From the NCBI GenBank assembly GCA_047605615.1, contig JASGFI010000108.1, forward strand, positions 1-10,031: a stretch of DNA of 10,031 nucleotides. The letters run 5' to 3'. This document shows, one piece after another, positions 6,485 to 10,031 of this stretch. Under the pieces are notes generated by a model, which ran no database searches, was not told the origin of the DNA, and saw only the letters and a program-made list of their open reading frames with translations. The position numbers and the translations under genes were made by a program. Origin of the DNA: Taibaiella sp047605615 (lineage in GTDB: Bacteria; Bacteroidota; Bacteroidia; Chitinophagales; Chitinophagaceae). Positions within the stretch are counted from its first letter, which is position 1; each line of letters opens with the position of its first letter.

Positions 6485-7237
6485 ATGAAAGTATTAGTTA
6501 CCGGCACCACGTCGGGCTTTGGAAAAGCCATAGCCGAAAAATTTGCCGCCGAACAACATGAAGTATGGATTACGGGCAGGCGCAAGGAACTGTTGGCGGC
6601 ACTAAGCACAGGCCTTGCGGAAAAATACGGCACACCGGTACGCGCCACAGCGGTAGATGTAAGGGATAAACAAGGCGTTGCCCAATTGGCCGATGCGGTA
6701 AAGGCCCGGTGGGCAGGTGTGGATTTATTGGTCAATAACGCCGGCCTGGCCTTGGGCTTATCTGCCATAGACGAAGGCGATACGGAAGATTGGGATGCCA
6801 TGATAGACACCAACGTAAAGGGCCTGCTCTACGTTACGCGCGCGCTGCTGCCCCTTATGCGGCAGCAAAAAAGTGGGCATATCATCAATATAGGTTCCAT
6901 TGCGGGCAAGGTGGTGTATCAAAACGGCAACGTGTACTGCGCCACCAAATTTGCGGTAGATGCCCTTACCCAAGCCATGCGCATAGATTTGCTGCCCCAC
7001 AACATAAAAGTAACCGCCATAAACCCCGGCATGGCCGAAACCGAATTTTCGCTGGTGCGCTTCAAGGGCGATGCCGGCAAGGCAAGCAATACCTATGCGG
7101 GTTTCGATGCCTTGACTGCGGAAGACATAGCCCAAGCCGCTTTTTATTGCGCCACCTTGCCCGCCCATGTATGTATCAACGACATGACCATAACCTGCAC
7201 CCAGCAAGCCAATAGCGTTTATAAAGTTGCCAAGTAA
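6485..7237 (+). CDS. SDR family NADP-dependent oxidoreductase, YdfG-like
   Basis: This is a 250-aa classical short-chain dehydrogenase with a single Rossmann domain and no signal peptide, so it is cytoplasmic. The cofactor-binding motif TGTTSGFG is at 6-13, and GRR at 31-33 suggests NADP(H) preference. NNAG is at 84-87, the catalytic Asn at 110, Ser at 138, and YCATK supplies Tyr151 and Lys155. The INPGMAETEF region at 174-183 and the overall sequence resemble E. coli YdfG, which oxidises L-allo-threonine and 3-hydroxy acids such as serine and 3-hydroxypropionate or malonic semialdehyde. The exact substrate here is not shown. The ATG lies 4 nt after the stop of the PKD protein gene and has no Shine-Dalgarno, so cotranscription and translational coupling are likely despite the unrelated roles. 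A strong hairpin starts within its stop codon. Confidence 0.9.
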   Translation: MKVLVTGTTSGFGKAIAEKFAAEQHEVWITGRRKELLAALSTGLAEKYGTPVRATAVDVRDKQGVAQLADAVKARWAGVDLLVNNAGLALGLSAIDEGDTEDWDAMIDTNVKGLLYVTRALLPLMRQQKSGHIINIGSIAGKVVYQNGNVYCATKFAVDALTQAMRIDLLPHNIKVTAINPGMAETEFSLVRFKGDAGKASNTYAGFDALTAEDIAQAAFYCATLPAHVCINDMTITCTQQANSVYKVAK

Positions 7238-7268
7238 AAAGGTGGGCGTTTTTTGCCCACCTTTTTTT
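7236..7268. terminator. Bidirectional intrinsic terminator between SDR and ferritin genes
   Basis: AAAAAGGTGGGC (7236-7247) pairs perfectly with GCCCACCTTTTT (7255-7266) around a 7-nt GTTTTTT loop. The right arm ends in seven Ts, and the left arm gives a T run on the minus strand. It begins inside the SDR stop codon and ends 7 nt before the ferritin stop at 7276, so it serves both convergent genes. Confidence 0.9.
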
Positions 7269-7275
7269 GCCATGA

Positions 7276-7800
7276 TTACTTCGCGCTGCCCTTGGGCGTG
7301 GCCGCCGCCGAGCGGAACAGCATTATGTCGCGGTCGAAGAGGTAGATGCCGCTTTTGTCGTCGCCTACCAGTTCCAGTTTGTCGTTCAGGGTGCGTGCCA
7401 GCCGTTCTTCCTCTATTTGTTCGGATACGTACCATTGCAAAAAGTTGTGCGTGGCGAAATCGCGTTCCTGCAAGGCCAGTTCCACTATCTCGTTGATGCT
7501 CTCCGAAACTTTTATTTCGTGTTTCAACAGTTCTTCAAAAACCCTTTTCAACGATTGGAAAGTAATGGCGGGCTGGGGCAAGGCCGGCACCACCGCAAAG
7601 CCGCCACGCTCGTTGACGAACCTGATGAGCTTGAGCATGTGTACCCTTTCCTCGTCCGATTGGGTATAGAAAAAATCGGTAATGCCGTCCAAGCCGGGTT
7701 GTATTTCGGCCCAAGAGGCCATGGCCAAATAAGCTTGCGACGATTCGGCCTCCATGGCCACCTGGCGGTTAAGCGCTTCTTGTATGTTCTTTGAAAGCAT
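7276..7800 (-). CDS. ftnA: Ferritin (FtnA-type, non-haem)
   Basis: This is a 174-aa bacterial ferritin that oxidises Fe(II) and stores ferric mineral in a 24-subunit cytoplasmic shell. The four-helix bundle is complete. Ferroxidase-type residues are visible: Glu17, Tyr24, Glu51 and His54 in DEERVHM (49-55), Glu95 in KHE (93-95), and Glu127, Glu130 and Glu131 in the conserved block FLQWYVSEQIEEE (120-132). That block is almost identical to E. coli FtnA. The C-terminal helix (GIYLFDRDIMLF, 151-162) is followed by a short Ala/Lys-rich tail. The start MLSKNIQEALNRQ is typical. It lacks a haem-binding Met of the bacterioferritin type, as far as can be judged. Its upstream region carries an array of heptamer repeats; I see no clear Fur box. 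The gene is downstream of the TauE/SafE gene on the same strand, 135 nt away. Confidence 0.95.
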   Translation of the reverse strand: MLSKNIQEALNRQVAMEAESSQAYLAMASWAEIQPGLDGITDFFYTQSDEERVHMLKLIRFVNERGGFAVVPALPQPAITFQSLKRVFEELLKHEIKVSESINEIVELALQERDFATHNFLQWYVSEQIEEERLARTLNDKLELVGDDKSGIYLFDRDIMLFRSAAATPKGSAK

Positions 7801-7818
7801 ATTGTTGGGATGTTGATT

Positions 7819-7881
7819 TTAGATGTTAGATGTTAGATGTTAGATGTTAGATTTTAGACATTAGGTGTTAGACGTTAGATA
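7819..7881. repeat. Heptamer tandem repeat array (TTAGATG)n
   Basis: Nine consecutive 7-bp units begin with TTA: four exact TTAGATG (7819-7846), then the variants TTAGATT, TTAGACA, TTAGGTG and TTAGACG, and a final unit TTAGATA (7875-7881). The array lies 18 nt upstream of the ferritin start, so it is in the leader or promoter of that gene; on that strand it reads CATCTAA. The units are exact near the gene and degenerate away from it. Its length could vary by slipped-strand replication. Confidence 0.85.
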
Positions 7882-7935
7882 TTGTATATTAACTATGTGA
7901 CATATATTGTATCATCAAAATTTGAACCTTAAACT

Positions 7936-8778
7936 TTAAACCTCTTTAAACCCTTGAATAATCATTTGAAGCGCAAGGTAAGTAACCACTATGGCAAAGC
8001 CAATTCTTAGCCATTTTACATTTGCCTTTACCATAATTTTGGCGCCGAACATGGCACCTGCCAGCACGCCCAGCATGACCGGGGCCGCAATGCCCGCCAC
8101 TATGTAGCCGCGCTGGAAATAAATAACCGCACTGGCCGCTGCCGTTACGCCTATCATGAAATTGCTGGTGGTGGTGGAAACCTTGAAGGGCACCCGCATG
8201 ATGTTGTCCATGGCCAATACCTTCAATGCGCCGGAGCCGATGCCCAGCAACCCCGACATGATGCCGGCGAACAGCATCATGAACCAACCGCCCAAAACAT
8301 GCGTCACGCTGTACCTTTCCTCGCCTTGCCCGGTAGGGTAGCTGCCGTTTAGGTTGAAATATCTTGCCCATTTACCCGCACCGTCCGAAACGATGATTTC
8401 CGTTTTTTTTCTTGTGGACATATATGCCGAAAACAGCAGCAAACAGCCAAAAATGATGCCCAGTATGTTTTTGGGAACCAAATCGGTCAGGAACCCACCG
8501 GCTACTACCGCACCCAATGTAGTGGCCACTTCGAGGAACATGCCTATGCGCATATTGGTAATGCCTTCCCTCACGTAAGCCGCCGCTGCACCCGACGAGG
8601 TAGCTATTACCGACACCAGCGAGGCGCCAATGGCATAATGCAAATCCACCCCAAGCACCAGGGTAAGCAAGGGAATGACTATAACGCCGCCGCCCAAGCC
8701 CGTAAGCGCGCCCAACAGCCCGGCGGCTATGGAACCGAGAAAAGTAATGATGGTGAAAACTGTTACCGAAAACTCCAT
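7936..8778 (-). CDS. TauE/SafE family permease (putative sulfite/organosulfonate exporter)
   Basis: This is a 280-aa polytopic inner-membrane protein with about eight hydrophobic segments and the internal two-fold repeat of the TauE/SafE (formerly DUF81) family. The first half has GALTGLGGGVIVIPLL at 23-38 and the second half the matching GLLGIGSGALKV at 176-187. A hydrophilic loop at about 121-160 joins the halves. Family members are linked to export of sulfite, sulfoacetate or related sulfur compounds, but many have no known substrate and none is indicated by the neighbours here. The start MEFSVTVFTIITF fits the first membrane segment. It lies 57 nt after yidD on the same strand and could be read through from the rpmH promoter. 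The codons for its last residues (GFKEV) lie within a run of TTTAAA-type repeats. Confidence 0.9.
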   Translation of the reverse strand: MEFSVTVFTIITFLGSIAAGLLGALTGLGGGVIVIPLLTLVLGVDLHYAIGASLVSVIATSSGAAAAYVREGITNMRIGMFLEVATTLGAVVAGGFLTDLVPKNILGIIFGCLLLFSAYMSTRKKTEIIVSDGAGKWARYFNLNGSYPTGQGEERYSVTHVLGGWFMMLFAGIMSGLLGIGSGALKVLAMDNIMRVPFKVSTTTSNFMIGVTAAASAVIYFQRGYIVAGIAAPVMLGVLAGAMFGAKIMVKANVKWLRIGFAIVVTYLALQMIIQGFKEV

Positions 8779-8835
8779 GCGCAGCGAAGATACATTTATT
8801 GTCGTGCTTAACGTCGGCCTGCGGGCAAAAATGTA

Positions 8836-9048
8836 TCAGGGCACGGGGTCGTAGCCGTGGCCGCCAAAGGGGTTGCAAGACAATATGCGCTTCAATGCCA
8901 GCCAGCCGCCCTTCAGCGCGCCGTGTTTTTCGATGGCCTCCGCGGCATATTGCGAGCAGGTGGGGGCGTAGCGGCATTGCGCGCCCAGCCAAGGCGACAC
9001 GAACCGCTGGTACAGCCTAATAGGGAAAATCAAAATTTTTTTAACCAT
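8836..9048 (-). CDS. yidD: Membrane protein insertion efficiency factor YidD
   Basis: This 70-aa protein is the small partner of YidC in membrane protein insertion. It has an N-terminal amphipathic helix (MVKKILIFPIRLYQRF) and the family core CRYAPTCSQYA at 25-35 with Cys25 and Cys31. HGALKG is at 42-47, and the C-terminus RILSCNPFGGHGYDPVP is at 54-70, close to the family consensus that ends DPVP. The frame is open much further upstream inside rnpA, but the Met at 9048 gives the standard YidD N-terminus and length. The gene overlaps the 3' end of rnpA by 8 nt, so translational coupling is likely. The order rpmH-rnpA-yidD is the common bacterial arrangement. yidC is not in the window. Confidence 0.95.
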   Translation of the reverse strand: MVKKILIFPIRLYQRFVSPWLGAQCRYAPTCSQYAAEAIEKHGALKGGWLALKRILSCNPFGGHGYDPVP

Positions 9049-9472
9049 GGCCGGGTGGGGCAACCAAGCGTTTTGACAATTGGTAGAGGCACTTATTGAC
9101 CGATGTTTGCGCATCTTCAAAGGTGCAAACATCGTTGTAGGTATAGATAAGGAACACCTGCAATTGTTGGCCCGCGGGTACTTGGGCGTACAAATCGTGT
9201 TTTTGGTGGCGCCAGGCTTCGCGCAGCAAGCGGCGTACACGGTTGCGTTGCACGGCTTTTTTCAATCTTTTTTTGGGAATGGAAAAACCCACACGCACCG
9301 GCGAACCTGCCGCGGTATTTCCGGCGGCAGCCAACAGGTACACCACCCTCAGGCGCAAAACGGAAAACGCCTCCCCTCGTTGGAAAAGCGTTTCAATCTG
9401 TTTACGCAATTTCAGCCGTTCGGCGGCTTTCAGCGTGTACCGTTCGTATATGCGCGGTCGGTGCATTTCCAT
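9041..9472 (-). CDS. rnpA: Ribonuclease P protein component
   Basis: This is a 143-aa basic protein subunit of RNase P, which supports the catalytic RNA in removing 5' leaders from pre-tRNAs. The conserved N-terminal part ERLKLRKQIETLFQRGEAF (18-36) matches the family's R-x8-F-x-G-type segment, VGFSIPKKRLKKAV is at 61-74, and the signature RNR helix QRNRVRRLLREAWR is at 75-88. The C-terminal FLIYTYND... segment completes the fold. The start is either Met1 (9472) or Met3 (9466). Met1 is used here, and the first ten or so residues are a typical variable extension. It begins 28 nt after rpmH and overlaps yidD by 8 nt, so it is almost certainly in the rpmH transcript. Confidence 0.95.
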   Translation of the reverse strand: MEMHRPRIYERYTLKAAERLKLRKQIETLFQRGEAFSVLRLRVVYLLAAAGNTAAGSPVRVGFSIPKKRLKKAVQRNRVRRLLREAWRHQKHDLYAQVPAGQQLQVFLIYTYNDVCTFEDAQTSVNKCLYQLSKRLVAPPGHG

Positions 9473-9500
9473 AAACGGGAATAAGCGGCTACAAAATGGC

Positions 9501-9656
9501 TTATTTCAGGCGCAGTTCGTCGGAAACAGTCAATTTTTTGCGGCCTTTTTTTCGGCGGGCAGCCAATACTTTACGTCCGTTGGCAGATTCCATGCGCTTG
9601 CGGAAACCATGTACCGATTTACGGCGACGACGTGAGGGTTGATAAGTACGTTTCAT
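9501..9656 (-). CDS. rpmH: 50S ribosomal protein L34
   Basis: This gene encodes 51 residues and is easily missed because of its size. The translation begins MKRTYQPSRRRRKSVHGFRK and continues with KRMESANGRKVLAARRKKGRKKL, the universal L34 pattern (MKRT-QPS, HGFR-RM-T--GR-VL--RR-KGR--L). A short acidic C-terminal tail, TVSDELRLK, extends it by a few residues beyond the E. coli protein. L34 is a small basic component of the large ribosomal subunit, bound to 23S rRNA. It is the first gene of the leftward rpmH-rnpA-yidD cluster and has a strong Bacteroidota-type promoter with a leader of about 65 nt. Confidence 0.97.
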   Translation of the reverse strand: MKRTYQPSRRRRKSVHGFRKRMESANGRKVLAARRKKGRKKLTVSDELRLK

Positions 9657-9728
9657 AATATAATGTTGAACAATTTATTTACAATAGAAACATCAGCCCT
9701 ACGCGGACGACATTTTTCAAAAGGACTG

Positions 9729-9759
9729 CAAAGGTATGGGTATTTTCCGGCAAAACAAA
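9729..9759 (-). promoter_or_regulatory. Bacteroidota sigma-ABfr-type promoter of the rpmH operon
   Basis: On the minus strand TTTG (9756-9759) is followed after exactly 19 nt by TACCTTTG (9729-9736). Both boxes and the spacing match the Bacteroidota consensus TTTG-N19/20-TAnnTTTG. Transcription should begin near 9722, giving a 5' leader of about 65 nt before the rpmH ATG at 9656. This is the best promoter in the window. Confidence 0.8.
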
Positions 9760-9766
9760 AAAAGTA

Positions 9767-9970
9767 TTAAAACAATAGTTTTTTAATTTGGCAACGGCAT
9801 ATCTGCAATTTTGTCACTTTGGTTTGTGTCTTTTCCATGGTTCTTTGATTTTGGACAGACAGTATGTAAAGCCCGCTGCTTAGGGAATTGGGGAGTTGAA
9901 TGTCTATTTTGTTCAATCCTTTGTTTATGTATTTTGCTTCCGACAACATTGCTTTCCCTGAAAATTGCTA
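9767..9970 (-). pseudogene. Remnant of a T9SS type A sorting domain (C-terminal fragment of a secreted protein)
   Basis: In the minus-strand frame ending in TAA at 9767-9769, the translation contains QFSGKAMLSEAKYINKGLNK, then IDIQLPNSLSSGLYILSVQN and a Lys/Thr-rich end. This follows the pattern of the type A T9SS C-terminal domain: a G-K/Q-V-hydrophobic strand, N-G-N-IDI-L, SG-YI--V, then a basic end. A full domain would be preceded by a PNP motif and a cargo protein, but here an in-frame TAG lies seven codons upstream of the Met at 9949, with a further TAA before it. The fragment therefore lacks most of its gene. The last ten or so codons (CRCQIKKLLF) look like read-through past the original end. 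It abuts the rpmH promoter. Identification rests on pattern recognition in a short sequence. Confidence 0.55.
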
Positions 9971-10031
9971 AATGTAAGAGCCTGTTTAAAAAAATAAATA
10001 AAAGAGCACCAGTTTGTCTATTAGTACATTT

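Noticed and set aside
7819..7881. Heptamer array as a CRISPR array
   Set aside because: The units are 7 bp and contiguous with no spacers, so this is a simple tandem repeat.
8779..8835. Dedicated promoter for the TauE/SafE gene (TATCTTCG, a near match to TAnnTTTG)
   Set aside because: It has one mismatch in the -7 box and no TTTG at suitable spacing, and cotranscription with yidD is at least as likely.
9049..9240. Longer N-terminus for YidD reading back into rnpA
   Set aside because: The added residues are an out-of-frame shadow of rnpA. The Met at 9048 gives the normal 70-residue YidD.
10025..10031. TACATTT at the right edge as another -7 box
   Set aside because: The eighth base is beyond the window and there is no matching -33 box, so it cannot be judged.

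Overview
The window reads as chromosomal DNA of a Bacteroidota bacterium, probably of the Chitinophagia/Sphingobacteriia type; that finer placement is inference. Three things support the phylum. Two large secreted proteins end in the gliding-motility-associated (CHU_C, type B) sorting domain of the type IX secretion system (T9SS). Promoter-like boxes match the Bacteroidota consensus TTTG-N19/20-TAnnTTTG. Shine-Dalgarno sequences are absent before the genes whose upstream sequence was examined for one. A fragment of a type A T9SS sorting domain lies at the right edge.

Layout, left to right. At 1-563 (+) is the C-terminal half of a UMF1/Atg22-like MFS transporter, cut by the window edge. It is followed by lpxK (622-1677, +), the lipid A 4'-kinase. 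A 223-bp convergent gap then holds a perfect 17-bp-arm palindrome and a second set of mutually exclusive inverted repeats. A 735-aa choice-of-anchor L protein with a type B T9SS tail lies on the minus strand (1901-4108). A divergent promoter region of about 450 bp follows, carrying a 21-bp-arm perfect hairpin and smaller palindromes. On the plus strand comes a 638-aa PKD-domain T9SS cargo protein (4564-6480), and 4 nt later a YdfG-like short-chain dehydrogenase (6485-7237). A strong hairpin at 7236-7268 ends this gene and the convergent ferritin gene.

The right third is on the minus strand, transcribed leftward: rpmH (9501-9656, 51 aa), rnpA, yidD (overlapping rnpA by 8 nt), a TauE/SafE permease, and then a ferritin preceded by an array of heptamer repeats. 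rpmH has the best promoter in the window (9729-9759). Upstream of it lies a broken remnant of a T9SS type A cargo gene.

The genes are mostly housekeeping: envelope lipid A, ribosome and RNase P, membrane insertion, and iron storage. Between them sit two surface or secreted adhesin-like proteins. I found no convincing defence system, CRISPR array, tRNA, rRNA or complete mobile element. The most unusual material is the intergenic palindromes and repeats and the truncated T9SS remnant. Nothing here is clearly a new system.
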